NCBI RefSeq assembly: GCF_008923205.2
Contig: NZ_WBMS02000051.1
Span: forward strand, 1-64,000
Direction of reading: 5' to 3'
DNA from: Actinomadura physcomitrii
GTDB taxonomy: Bacteria; Actinomycetota; Actinomycetes; Streptosporangiales; Streptosporangiaceae
DNA length: 64,000 nucleotides
Within the stretch, counting starts at the first letter, position 1. The number at the start of each line of letters is the position of its first letter. The notes below the pieces were generated by a model. That model made no database searches, was not told where the DNA came from, and saw only the letters and a program-made list of their open reading frames with translations. Shown here in pieces: positions 42,419-50,029 of the stretch. A program made the translations under genes and the position numbers.

Positions 42419-43791
42419 GGGGCCGCGGGCGGCGGGCCGCGCGGCGTCCGCCGCCGTTTCAGCGACTCGTCCACGCCGGCCAGCACGATCGGCACGATCA
42501 CGCTCAGCCAGAAGTCGCGCCAGCCCCACGCGCCGAGCGTGACGCCGAACGCGCTCGACACGCAGACTGACCCGAGCACCAGCGCCGGCCAGTGCCGCCG
42601 CACCAGCGCGACCGGGTCGACGAGCCGGCGGTGCGGCAGCAGCGCCGCCACCGGCCGCTCGCGCGCGTGCGCGCGCTGCACGACCGTCGCGTCCGGGTAC
42701 CAGTGCAGCACGTCCGCGCTCCCGGCGAGCGGGACGCGGGACAGCGCGATCAGCGTCTCCAGCCGCCACCACAGCGTCCACAGGGAGGTGCGGCCGCCGC
42801 CCGGCGGGCCGCCGAGGCGGGGATCGGCGACCTCGCCGCGCACCAGCGTCCGGAACGCGCGGGCGATCGTCGGCCCGTGCGGGCCGCGCGGGTCCCGCAG
42901 CAGCGCGGTCAGCGCGATCGGCAGGCCGTAGTGCCACAGGGCGAGCCGCCACACCGGCCGGGAGCCGAGCCCGTGCGGGGACACCTCGTAGGTCTCGATC
43001 CAGGTGTGGTCGTCGTCGGGGTCGAGGTGGGCGAGCAGCCAGTCGTAGGCGTCCAGCAGCCGCTCGGTCCGCAGGCCCGGCCGGGCCTCGGCGAGGGTCA
43101 CCAGGACGAACGCGGTGTGCGTGACGGTCGGCGCGGCGTCCGGCACCGGTCCCCACGCGGGCCGGTGCGCCGTCCGGCCGGCCGTCAGCCACTCCACACC
43201 CCGGTCCACCGCGGGTTCGTACGGGTTCAGCTGGGCGAGCGCGCGCAGCGCCAGGCAGGTCTGCCACACCCGGGACGCGCAGCCGTACAGCGAACCCCAG
43301 CCGCCGTCGGGGTTCTGGTTGCGCAGCAGCCACCGGTAGGCGCGCCGCAGGTCCGGAGCGTCCTCGCGCAGGTCGCAGCGGGCACGGGCGAGGAACCGGG
43401 CGATCCATCCGGTCGCCTCGACCACGGGCATGCCGAGGCTGGTCCGGGTCGCCCAGCCGCCGTCGCGCAGCGCGTCCGCGGACGCCGCCTGCCGTTCGGC
43501 GAGGAACGCCAGGCCCGCGTCGAAGTGCTCGAAGGGGCGGCCCGCCTCCACGAACGCCAGCAGCCCGAGCGCGGTCGCGGTCGTCCCGGGCTCGGGCCGG
43601 GCCAGCTCGTGGTACCAGCCGCCGCCGCTGCCGGGGGCGGGCGCGTAGGTGTCGCGCAGGACGTCCAGGGACTCGCTCAGGCGGGCTTCGAGCACCGCCA
43701 TGTCGATGACGGGGGCCGCGGTGGCGGTGGCCGCGGCGGCGGAGGGAGCGGCGCGGGGCGCCGGTGCGGGGGGCTGGGAGGTCTGGTTCAC
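42415..43791 (-). CDS. Prenyltransferase/squalene-oxidase-repeat (alpha/alpha-toroid) membrane protein
   Basis: A 458-residue protein with repeated helical segments of the terpene cyclase/prenyltransferase toroid type; NQNPDGGWG is a QW-like motif. I see no DxDD or other known catalytic cyclase motif, so it may be a binding or non-enzymatic toroid. The C-terminus has two hydrophobic helices (PALVLGSVCVSSAFGVTLG and FWLSVIVPIVLAGV), anchoring it in the membrane. GTG at 43791 has AGAAGG seven bases upstream; the first 45 residues are low-complexity. It converges on aroE, sharing a CTAG stop tetramer, and is divergent from the HIT gene. Confidence 0.7.
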   Translation of the reverse strand: MNQTSQPPAPAPRAAPSAAAATATAAPVIDMAVLEARLSESLDVLRDTYAPAPGSGGGWYHELARPEPGTTATALGLLAFVEAGRPFEHFDAGLAFLAERQAASADALRDGGWATRTSLGMPVVEATGWIARFLARARCDLREDAPDLRRAYRWLLRNQNPDGGWGSLYGCASRVWQTCLALRALAQLNPYEPAVDRGVEWLTAGRTAHRPAWGPVPDAAPTVTHTAFVLVTLAEARPGLRTERLLDAYDWLLAHLDPDDDHTWIETYEVSPHGLGSRPVWRLALWHYGLPIALTALLRDPRGPHGPTIARAFRTLVRGEVADPRLGGPPGGGRTSLWTLWWRLETLIALSRVPLAGSADVLHWYPDATVVQRAHARERPVAALLPHRRLVDPVALVRRHWPALVLGSVCVSSAFGVTLGAWGWRDFWLSVIVPIVLAGVDESLKRRRTPRGPPPAAP

Positions 43792-43942
43792 GGTGCTGCC
43801 TTCTCTCCTCATATGTGCCCACGCGGTCGAGTTCTGTACCCCGCGGGTCCCGGGACTGTGGCGACCGCCGCACAGATCACCGGCGCCGGGCGGTGGGCAC
43901 GCTGGAAGCGACCGCCCGTGTTCCCGTGTGCTGGAGGAGGCG

Positions 43943-44686
43943 TTGACAGAGCCATCCGTGCAGGCCGAGCCTGGTTCCGAGTGCGTGCTGTGCCCGCCCC
44001 TCCGGTTCCGGATCAACGCCATGGCCGGCCTGCCCGGCGAGCCGTCCGTCCTCGAAAGGGACCGCGACTTCCTGCTGATGCCGGACGTCGCGCCGCTCAC
44101 CGACGGGCACCTCCTCCTCGTCACGCGCGAGCACCGCCAGTGCGCGGGCGACTTCGACGAACGGCTGTGGGACCGTGCCCTGCACTGGCGCGACCGCGTC
44201 GCCCGCCTCTACCGGCACGCCTACGGCACCGGCGAGCTCCTGCTCTTCGAGCACGGGCCCGCGCTGCCGCAGGGCGGCGGCGCGTGCATCGACCACGCGC
44301 ACTGGCACTTCGTCCCGGGGACGCCGGGCGTGCGCGGCGTCGTGGAGCGGCAGGGCCTGCCGGGCTCACCCGCCGGATACGCGGCGGTCCGCGCCCGCTT
44401 CCGCGCCGGGCGCTCCTACCTGCTCATCGAGGAGCGGGGGACGGCGACCGTCCATTCCGGCGACGGGGTGCGCGGCCAGTTCCTGCGCTGGGCCGTCGCC
44501 GCCGCCCTGAACGGTGCCACCGCGCCCGGGACGGCCCCGGCGGGCGGGACGTGGCGCTGGCAGGAGACCTTCGGCCTCCCCGAAAGCCGCCGCCGGTTCC
44601 TGCGCACCCTGCGGACGCTGCGCCGCGCGTCCGCCGCCCTCGACGGCCCGCCCCGCCGCGATCACCACGACGACAGCCACCAGTAA
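43943..44686 (+). CDS. Long HIT-family protein with C-terminal extension
   Basis: A 247-residue protein. The core HIT motif is HAHWH in CIDHAHWHFVP (about 116-126), and an N-terminal CVLC (about 13-16) may bind zinc. It is about 100 residues longer than simple HIT proteins; the extension contains SYLLIEERG, GQFLRWAVAAAL and WRWQETFGLPESRRRFLRTL, a pattern of a particular HIT subgroup that I cannot name. It probably hydrolyses or transfers nucleotidyl groups. TTG at 43943 has GGAGG five bases upstream. Its 3' end overlaps that of the convergent PfkB gene by 25 bp. Confidence 0.75.
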   Translation: MTEPSVQAEPGSECVLCPPLRFRINAMAGLPGEPSVLERDRDFLLMPDVAPLTDGHLLLVTREHRQCAGDFDERLWDRALHWRDRVARLYRHAYGTGELLLFEHGPALPQGGGACIDHAHWHFVPGTPGVRGVVERQGLPGSPAGYAAVRARFRAGRSYLLIEERGTATVHSGDGVRGQFLRWAVAAALNGATAPGTAPAGGTWRWQETFGLPESRRRFLRTLRTLRRASAALDGPPRRDHHDDSHQ

Positions 44687-45621
44687 AGCTCGCGGACCGC
44701 CAGCCGGTCACCGAAACCCGCCCGCACGTCACCCTCCCGGTATCCGCTCGCGTACTCCGTCAGCAACCGTTCCCGCCGGTAGGCCAGCACCCGCTCCAGC
44801 CGCGTAGGGCCGAAGCGCAGCAACCACAGCGGACGCCCCGGGACCAGGTCGTCCAGCGCGCGTGCCAGCGCCCGCACCTCGCCCGCCCCGGCGGGCACCG
44901 GCCGGCCGAGCACCCGCGCCAGCGTCGGCGCCTCCGCGATCACCAGGTCGGCGGCCGACAGCAGCGGCAGCACGTCCGCCGCCGCGAGCCGCGCGTCGAT
45001 GTCGTGCGGGACGAGGTCGAACGCCACTCGGGTGCCCGCCGCGCGCGCCGCCTCCGCCGCCGCCCGCAGCGCCGCCCGCGACACCGGCGACAGCAGCGAG
45101 TACCCGTCCAGGAACAGCACGTCCGCCCGGCCGATCGCGCCCGCCGCCGAGCGGACCTCCGACTCGGTGAGCCGGCGGCCCGGCGCGTCCGGCTCTGCCA
45201 CCAGCAGCCGCACCCCCGGCCCGCCGCCGGCCGGCCCGTCGCGCAGCATCACCGTCACCCCGTTCGGCGCGCCCGGCTCGACCCGCAGCCGGTCCCGGAC
45301 GCCGATCCGGCGCAGCTCCCGCCGGATCACCGGCGTGAACTCGTCGTCCCCCACCTTCGCCAGCACGCTCACCCGGCGGAAGCGCGCCACCGCGCACCGG
45401 GCCAGGTTCACCGCCGTCCCCGCGACCAGGGCGCGCGCCGGCGCGTAGCAGAGCCGGTCGGCGGTCAGCTCCCCGAACCGGACGCCCGCCAGCTCCGCCC
45501 GCACCTCGATCCGCACGTCCCCGAGCACGAACAGGGAGAAGCGGCGGCGGCCCGCCGCGTCCGGGCCGGGCGGGCACACGGGGGAGGGGCCGGCGCTGCC
45601 CGTGCCCGCGTCCGCGTCCAT
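44662..45621 (-). CDS. PfkB/ribokinase-family kinase, C-terminally short
   Basis: A 319-residue carbohydrate/nucleoside kinase fold protein. Early VLGDVRIEV and a middle LFLDGYSLLSP and VAFDLVPHD follow the family. The anion-hole/base motif is AGFGDRLAV, GFGD instead of the usual GAGD, with the catalytic Asp kept. Only about 14 residues follow it, whereas the family usually has 40-50, so the C-terminus is short. ATG 45621 lies seven bases after the NUDIX stop, giving a NUDIX-PfkB operon. Substrate unknown; a nucleoside or sugar is possible. Confidence 0.75.
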   Translation of the reverse strand: MDADAGTGSAGPSPVCPPGPDAAGRRRFSLFVLGDVRIEVRAELAGVRFGELTADRLCYAPARALVAGTAVNLARCAVARFRRVSVLAKVGDDEFTPVIRRELRRIGVRDRLRVEPGAPNGVTVMLRDGPAGGGPGVRLLVAEPDAPGRRLTESEVRSAAGAIGRADVLFLDGYSLLSPVSRAALRAAAEAARAAGTRVAFDLVPHDIDARLAAADVLPLLSAADLVIAEAPTLARVLGRPVPAGAGEVRALARALDDLVPGRPLWLLRFGPTRLERVLAYRRERLLTEYASGYREGDVRAGFGDRLAVRELYWWLSSW

Positions 45622-45628
45622 CCGGCCG

Positions 45629-46126
45629 TCAGCGGGCGAGCGGCAGGAACGCCCGCACCACCGGGCGCAGGCTCGGGATCAGCGGGTAGGAGCACACCTC
45701 GTCCAGCGGCACCCAGGCGCATCCGTCCAGGTGGTCGCTCTCGTCCTGGTTGCCGAACGCGACGTCGAACGTCAGCGGGCGGCAGCGGCGGGCCGCCGCG
45801 ACCACCCGGACCCGCCCGCCCGGCGCGCCCGCGGACCGGTCGTCCATGAACCACTGCCACAGATGGAACGGCGGCCCCGGATCGATCTTCAGGCCGACCT
45901 CCTCCCACACCTCCCGCCGGATGTGGTCGTCGAGGTCAAGGTCGCCGCGCACGTCCAGCCGCCCGCCGGGCACCTCCCAGCGGCCCGGCTGGAAGGGGTC
46001 GGACGCCGCCTTGCGCACCATCAGCAGCCGGTCCGCGGCCGTGATGAACGCCTTCTGCGCGAACTGCAGGCGGGTCGGCGGCCAGGCGCTGACAGGGCCG
46101 GGGGAACCGGTCTCGACTGAGGGCAT
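45629..46126 (-). CDS. NUDIX hydrolase
   Basis: A 165-residue protein with a Nudix box (VPGGRLDV then REVWEEVG, about residues 52-77) that should hydrolyse a nucleoside diphosphate linked to another group. The acidic position before the box reads GD, and the spacing from the Gly pair to REV is two residues longer than canonical. ATG at 46126 has GAGAGG about 10 bases upstream. It is the first gene of a two-gene operon with the PfkB kinase. Confidence 0.8.
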   Translation of the reverse strand: MPSVETGSPGPVSAWPPTRLQFAQKAFITAADRLLMVRKAASDPFQPGRWEVPGGRLDVRGDLDLDDHIRREVWEEVGLKIDPGPPFHLWQWFMDDRSAGAPGGRVRVVAAARRCRPLTFDVAFGNQDESDHLDGCAWVPLDEVCSYPLIPSLRPVVRAFLPLAR

Positions 46127-46414
46127 CGCGCGAATACCTCTCTGGCGCCGGCCCCACCGGGCCGTCCTCGCACCACGGTAACAACGCGGACGTCCGCGGC
46201 CAGGCGACCGCCCGGCCAGAAGACCCTCACCTCCACGCGGGAAAGGCGCGGGAAGGGCCGCCGGACGGGGGTAGGCGACCCGCCCGCATTCCCCCGGGGG
46301 GCGCGGCGGACGACCCGCGCCCGGGAATGCGGCACCGCCATGCCGGGTTGTAGCGAACGGCGTACTTCGCGGTGCACGCGGAACCTGCGAGGCGCGAAGG
46401 TGCTCCGCAGGTGG
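46127..46414. promoter_or_regulatory. Divergent intergenic region upstream of NUDIX and infC, with a large hairpin
   Basis: No gene is seen. The region contains an inverted repeat: CCGCATTCCC (46284-46293) pairs with GGGAATGCGG (46323-46332), and inside it GGGCGCGG (46299-46306) pairs with CCGCGCCC (46315-46322), with a 5-nt bulge and an 8-nt loop. The rest is GC-rich and unremarkable. It may be a terminator, a regulator site or an RNA; no promoter for it was found. Confidence 0.45.
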
Positions 46415-46691
46415 TAGTGTTGGTGGTCGACCGGCCCTGTGCACGCGACCGACGAGGTCACGCGCGCCGGGCGCTCAAGCGGAGGCCACCTCCCACCTGA
46501 CCGGCCGCGAGGCCGGTGGGTATCGGTCCGGCGAACGGGCGCGGCGCGCTCGTCCCGCCGTCGTCCCCGGACGGCTCCGCCGTCCAGGGCGACCGAAGGT
46601 GGCCCCGCACGTGAGTCGTGCGGGGCTTTTCGCGTGAGAGCCTCGGGGTACGACCGGTCCCAGAACTTGAGAACGGCCCCAAGGAGGTCCC
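46415..46691 (+). promoter_or_regulatory. infC leader with three hairpins (candidate attenuator)
   Basis: TAGTGT at 46415-46420 is a possible -10. The downstream leader folds into ACCGGCC-GCGA-GGCCGGT (46500-46517), GGACGG-CTCCG-CCGTCC (46569-46585) and a terminator-like stem GCCCCGCAC (46602-46610) / GTGCGGGGC (46618-46626) followed by TTTT (46627-46630). The last structure ends 61 bases before the infC start. This suggests transcription attenuation of infC (inference). Confidence 0.6.
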
Positions 46692-47267
46692 ATCAGCGCC
46701 GAACCGCGTATCAACGACCGCATTCGCGTGCCCGAGGTCCGGCTCGTCGGCCCGAACGGCGAACAGGTGGGCATCGTGCCCATCGCCAAGGCCCTTGAAC
46801 TCGCGCGTGAGTCGGACCTCGACCTGGTCGAGGTGGCGCCCACCGCGCGCCCGCCCGTCGCCAAGCTCATGGACTACGGCAAGTTCAAGTACGAGTCCGC
46901 GATGAAGGCGCGTGAGGCGCGGAAGAACCAGGCGCACACGATCATCAAGGAGATCAAGCTCCGCCCGAAGATCGACCCGCACGACTACGAGACCAAGAAG
47001 GGTCACGTGGTGCGGTTCCTGAAGGCCGGCGACAAGGTCAAGGTCACGATCATGTTCCGTGGTCGTGAGCAGTCCCGCCCGGAGCTCGGTTTCCGGCTGC
47101 TGCAGCGGCTGGCCGACGACGTCGAGGAGCTCGGCTTCGTCGAGTCGCGGCCCAAGCAGGACGGCCGTAACATGATCATGGTGCTCGGTCCGCACAAGAA
47201 GAAGGCGGAGGCCAAGGCGGAGCGCGCCGCGAGCCGCGAGCAGGACGCGGCGGCCGGTTCGGCCTGA
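46692..47267 (+). CDS. infC: Translation initiation factor IF-3, ATC start codon
   Basis: A 191-residue IF-3 with two domains; NDRIRVPEVRLVGPNGEQVGI and the linker KEIKLRPKIDPHDYETKK are diagnostic. The start is ATC at 46692: AAGGAGG at 46681-46687 sits four bases upstream, and the frame reads IS AEPRINDRIRV. No ATG, GTG or TTG in frame lies close to this strong ribosome site. infC genes are known to use rare start codons (AUU in E. coli, AUC in actinobacteria), which allow IF-3 to limit its own synthesis. The first GTG (46728) would delete conserved residues. Confidence 0.93.
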   Translation: MSAEPRINDRIRVPEVRLVGPNGEQVGIVPIAKALELARESDLDLVEVAPTARPPVAKLMDYGKFKYESAMKAREARKNQAHTIIKEIKLRPKIDPHDYETKKGHVVRFLKAGDKVKVTIMFRGREQSRPELGFRLLQRLADDVEELGFVESRPKQDGRNMIMVLGPHKKKAEAKAERAASREQDAAAGSA

Positions 47268-47529
47268 CCCGCCGCCGGGCCGCGCGAGCCGGACGCCCGC
47301 CGCGGATGCGGCACCGGCGCCCGGTCGGCGGCTGCCCCGGATGCCGCCCGCCCCAGTGCGGAGCGCACCGGGCGCGGTGCCTGTACGACCTTGGTGCCGG
47401 ACCGGCCGCAACGCCGGTCCGGCCGCAACGCCCGCGGCCCGCAAGGGCCGCCGGGCCCCCGCCACGGCGGCGGGCCCGCCGGCGGCCTCGCGGCTTTCGC
47501 GGGGGCGCCACGCACGTACATTGAAGCCT
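47268..47529 (+). promoter_or_regulatory. infC-rpmI spacer with hairpin, direct repeats and internal promoter
   Basis: The 360-bp gap between infC and rpmI is unusually long for this cluster. CCGGCCGCAACGCC occurs at 47402-47415 and 47419-47432. A long GC-rich hairpin spans 47446-47487 (GGCCGCCGG against CCGGCGGCC, with inner GGGCCC pairing). TACATT at 47517-47522 is a good -10 with a weak -35 (TTTCGC, 47495-47500), suggesting a start near 47529. Confidence 0.55.
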
Positions 47530-47627
47530 GACCTGGCGCGCCGCACGCGTCCGAGTGCGACGCGCCGATCAGGTGCGCCCCCGTGCCGCCGCACGGGGGC
47601 CCGGGAACGAGGGAGACGACGGCGACC
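47530..47627 (+). promoter_or_regulatory. Folded 5' leader of rpmI-rplT
   Basis: The predicted transcript starts almost exactly with a stem: ACCTGGCGCG (47531-47540) and CGCAC (47542-47546) pair with GTGCG (47555-47559), CGCGC (47561-47565) and CAGGT (47570-47574). A second hairpin is perfect: GCCCCCGTGC (47577-47586), loop CGCC, GCACGGGGGC (47591-47600). GAGGGAG follows at 47609. This resembles an r-protein autoregulatory leader; binding by L20 is an inference. Confidence 0.55.
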
Positions 47628-47822
47628 ATGCCGAAGACCAAGACCCACAGCGGTGCCAAGAAGCGCTTCAAGCTGACCGGCTCCGGCAAGGTGATGCGCC
47701 GCCGCGCCAACAAGAACCACCTGCTCGAGCACAAGCCCACCAAGCGGACGCGCCGCCTGTCCGGCCCGGCCGTGGTGGCCGACGCCGACGCCAAGAACAT
47801 CAAGAAGCTGCTGCGCAAGTAG
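47628..47822 (+). CDS. rpmI: 50S ribosomal protein L35
   Basis: A 64-residue basic protein beginning MPKTKTHSGAKKRFKLTGSG and ending NIKKLLRK, the complete L35. ATG 47628 is 12 bases after a GGGAG. A longer frame from 47583 is rejected because it adds residues not found in L35. It is followed 69 bases later by rplT. Confidence 0.97.
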   Translation: MPKTKTHSGAKKRFKLTGSGKVMRRRANKNHLLEHKPTKRTRRLSGPAVVADADAKNIKKLLRK

Positions 47823-47891
47823 CACCGACCGGCAACATCGACGACCGGCCGGCGCCAGGACGGCTCCGGCCCCCACGAAGGAGTTCAGCAC

Positions 47892-48260
47892 GTGGCACGC
47901 GTGAAGCGGGCGGTCAACGCCGCCAAGAAGCGTCGGGTCGTTCTGGAGCGGTCGAGCGGCTACCGCGGCCAGCGTTCGCGGCTGTACCGCAAGGCCAAGG
48001 AACAGCAGCTCCACTCGATGACCTACGCCTTCCGGGACCGCAAGGACCGCAAGGGCCAGTTCCGCCGCCTGTGGATCCAGCGGATCAACGCCGCGGCCCG
48101 CGCCAACGGCATCACCTACAACCGGTTCATCCAGGGCCTGAAGGCCGCCGAGGTCGAGGTCGACCGGCGCATGCTGGCCGAGCTCGCCGTGAACGACGCC
48201 CCCGCGTTCGCCGCCCTGGTCAAGGTGGCCAAGGACGCGCTCCCGGCGGAGGCCGCCTGA
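47892..48260 (+). CDS. rplT: 50S ribosomal protein L20
   Basis: A 122-residue protein with the L20 signature MARVKRAVNAAKKRR and SSGYRGQRSRLYRKAKEQ, and the globular RNA-binding C-terminal domain (RRLWIQRINAAARANGITYN). GTG start at 47892 has AAGGAG upstream. In many bacteria L20 represses the rpmI-rplT mRNA. Confidence 0.97.
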   Translation: MARVKRAVNAAKKRRVVLERSSGYRGQRSRLYRKAKEQQLHSMTYAFRDRKDRKGQFRRLWIQRINAAARANGITYNRFIQGLKAAEVEVDRRMLAELAVNDAPAFAALVKVAKDALPAEAA

Positions 48261-48294
48261 GCCGGGCGACCTGGCGACGGGCGAGTACGGCGAC

Positions 48295-49110
48295 ATGGCG
48301 GGCCGCGAGCTGACCTCTATCCGATCACCACGGGTGAAGGCCGCTCGCCGGCTCGCCAAACGCGCCTTCCGGCGCCGTGAGGGGCGGTTCCTCGCCGAGG
48401 GGCCGCAGGCGGTGCGGGAGGCGCTGGAGATCCCCGGCGGGCTGGCCGAGCTGTTCACCACGGCCGAGGCCGAGACCCGCCATCCCGAGCTGGTCGGCGC
48501 CGCCGAGCGCGCCGGGGTCCCGGTGCTGCGGGTCAGCGGCGAGATCATGGCCGAGCTGGCGCAGACCGTCACCCCGCAGGGGCTGCTGGCGGTCTGCGAG
48601 TTCGTGGACGTCCCGCTGGCCGGCGCGCTGGCGGCCGGCCCGCGGCTGGTGACCGTCCTCGCGCACGTCCGCGACCCCGGCAACGCCGGGACGGTGCTGC
48701 GCACCGCCGACGCGGCGGGGTCGGAGACGGTCGTGTTCACCGACGCGTCCGTCGACCCCTACAACGGCAAGTGCGTGCGCGCCTCGGCGGGCAGCCTGTT
48801 CCATCTGCCGGTCGTGACCGGCCCGCGCTTCGACGTCCTGATCCCCGAGCTGAAGCGGGCGGGGCTGACGGTGCTGGCCGCCGACGGCGCGGGCGAGCGC
48901 ACCCTGGACGGGGCCATCGACCAGGGGCTGCTGGCACGGCCCACCGCCTGGGTGTTCGGCAACGAGGCGTGGGGCCTGCCCGAGGAGATCCTCCGGCACG
49001 TGGACGAGGTCGTCCGCGTGCCGATCTACGGCCGGGCCGAGAGCCTGAACCTGGCGACGGCCGCGGCCGTCTGCCTGTACGCGTCGGCGCGGGCGCAGCG
49101 CTCGGCCTGA
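48295..49110 (+). CDS. SpoU/TrmH-family RNA 2'-O-methyltransferase
   Basis: A 271-residue SPOUT methyltransferase probably acting on rRNA or tRNA ribose (compare TsnR, Rv1644, next to rplT in mycobacteria). The three motifs are present: NAGTVLRTADAAG (motif 1), WVFGNEAWGLP (motif 2) and VPIYGRAESLNLATAAAVCLY (motif 3, knot). The N-terminus is a substrate-binding L30e-like domain. The start ATG is 48295, 34 bases after the rplT stop. Confidence 0.88.
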   Translation: MAGRELTSIRSPRVKAARRLAKRAFRRREGRFLAEGPQAVREALEIPGGLAELFTTAEAETRHPELVGAAERAGVPVLRVSGEIMAELAQTVTPQGLLAVCEFVDVPLAGALAAGPRLVTVLAHVRDPGNAGTVLRTADAAGSETVVFTDASVDPYNGKCVRASAGSLFHLPVVTGPRFDVLIPELKRAGLTVLAADGAGERTLDGAIDQGLLARPTAWVFGNEAWGLPEEILRHVDEVVRVPIYGRAESLNLATAAAVCLYASARAQRSA

Positions 49111-49483
49111 GCCGGGCCGCGCGCACCCGGCGCGGCGCGGTCGGCACCGGCCGCTGCGCGGCGAACTCCCGGGGAGACCCGGGCGAACAGACGGCCACGT
49201 ACGAACGGGCGCGAAGGTTCAATGCGTTCCGTGGCCGGTTGGCCGCAAGCGGTCGCGTTCGGGGCCGTTTCATGGCATGTGAGCTGCGAAGATGGTCTTG
49301 ACGCGGACGGAGGGGCAGGGGGCCCGCCGGAGCGGGGGACTCATTCCCAGGTAGGAGCGGGATACCGGCCCGGTGGTGGATTCCACCGTCCCGGCCCGCT
49401 GCTTACGGTGTTGACCAGGTCTTTGACCAGGGCGGCGTTGACCAGGGCGGCAACGGAGCCGCGCAGAGTGGGGGGCGAACGTG
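49111..49483. repeat. Intergenic region with three TTGACCAG repeats
   Basis: No gene is seen in these 373 bases. TTGACCAGG occurs at 49411-49419, 49423-49431 and 49438-49446, with starts 12 and 15 bases apart, about 40-70 bp before the STAS gene. Each holds a TTGACC -35-like word, but no convincing -10 follows at 16-18 bp. They could be regulator sites or slippage duplications. Confidence 0.45.
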
Positions 49484-50029
49484 ATGACCGAGGAGACCAG
49501 GCCGGCGAGACGGCCGGGCCGGCGCGCGCCGGAGATCCGGTGCCGGACGGGCGCCGGCCAGGCCGCGTCCCGCGGCTCCGCGGCGCCCGGCACCGCCCCG
49601 CGCGGCGCCGCGGCCCCCGCTGCGGCGGCGCCCGACGCGATCGGCGCGTGGACGGCCGGCCCGGTGCCGGGCCTGGCGGTCGAGGTCGCCGAGCGGCGGC
49701 CGGGGACCGCCGTCGTCGCGGTGGCCGGGGAGATCGACCTGCACACCGCGGACGGCCTGCGGGCCGCGCTGGTCAGGGCGCACGCCGCGGGGGCGCGCCG
49801 GCTGGTGCTGGACTTCGCCGCCGTCCCGTTCTGCGACGCGGCGGGGCTCGGCGCGCTGGTCGGCGCGCACAACGAGGTCTGCGCGTCCGGCGGCGAGATC
49901 GTGCTGGCCGGGGTGCGCCCCGCCCAGTTGAGGCTGCTGCGGATCACCGGGCTGCACCGGCTGTTCGCGGTGCACGCGGACGTGGCGGCCGCGCTCGCGA
50001 GCCAGGACTCGCCGACCGGCTCCCGCTGA
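49484..50029 (+). CDS. STAS-domain anti-sigma factor antagonist-like protein lacking the phosphoserine
   Basis: A 181-residue protein: about 65 residues of Ala/Pro/Arg-rich linker, then a STAS domain (VVAVAGEIDLHTADGLRAAL). In phosphorylatable family members the helix start reads D-S-[ST]-G-L; here residues 118-122 read DAAGL, with no Ser or Thr. This protein therefore cannot be switched off by an RsbW-type kinase in the usual way. GTG 49481 and ATG 49484 are both possible; ATG is chosen. The histidine kinase gene 160 bp downstream is a possible partner. Confidence 0.82.
   Translation: MTEETRPARRPGRRAPEIRCRTGAGQAASRGSAAPGTAPRGAAAPAAAAPDAIGAWTAGPVPGLAVEVAERRPGTAVVAVAGEIDLHTADGLRAALVRAHAAGARRLVLDFAAVPFCDAAGLGALVGAHNEVCASGGEIVLAGVRPAQLRLLRITGLHRLFAVHADVAAALASQDSPTGSR

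Noticed and set aside
42415..43791. A functional squalene-hopene cyclase
   Set aside because: The toroid repeats are present but no DxDD or similar catalytic motif was found, and the length is about 200 residues shorter than such cyclases.
46728..47267. infC starting at the GTG at 46728
   Set aside because: It would remove conserved residues (AEPRINDRI) and leave the perfect AAGGAGG without a start; ATC 46692 fits better.
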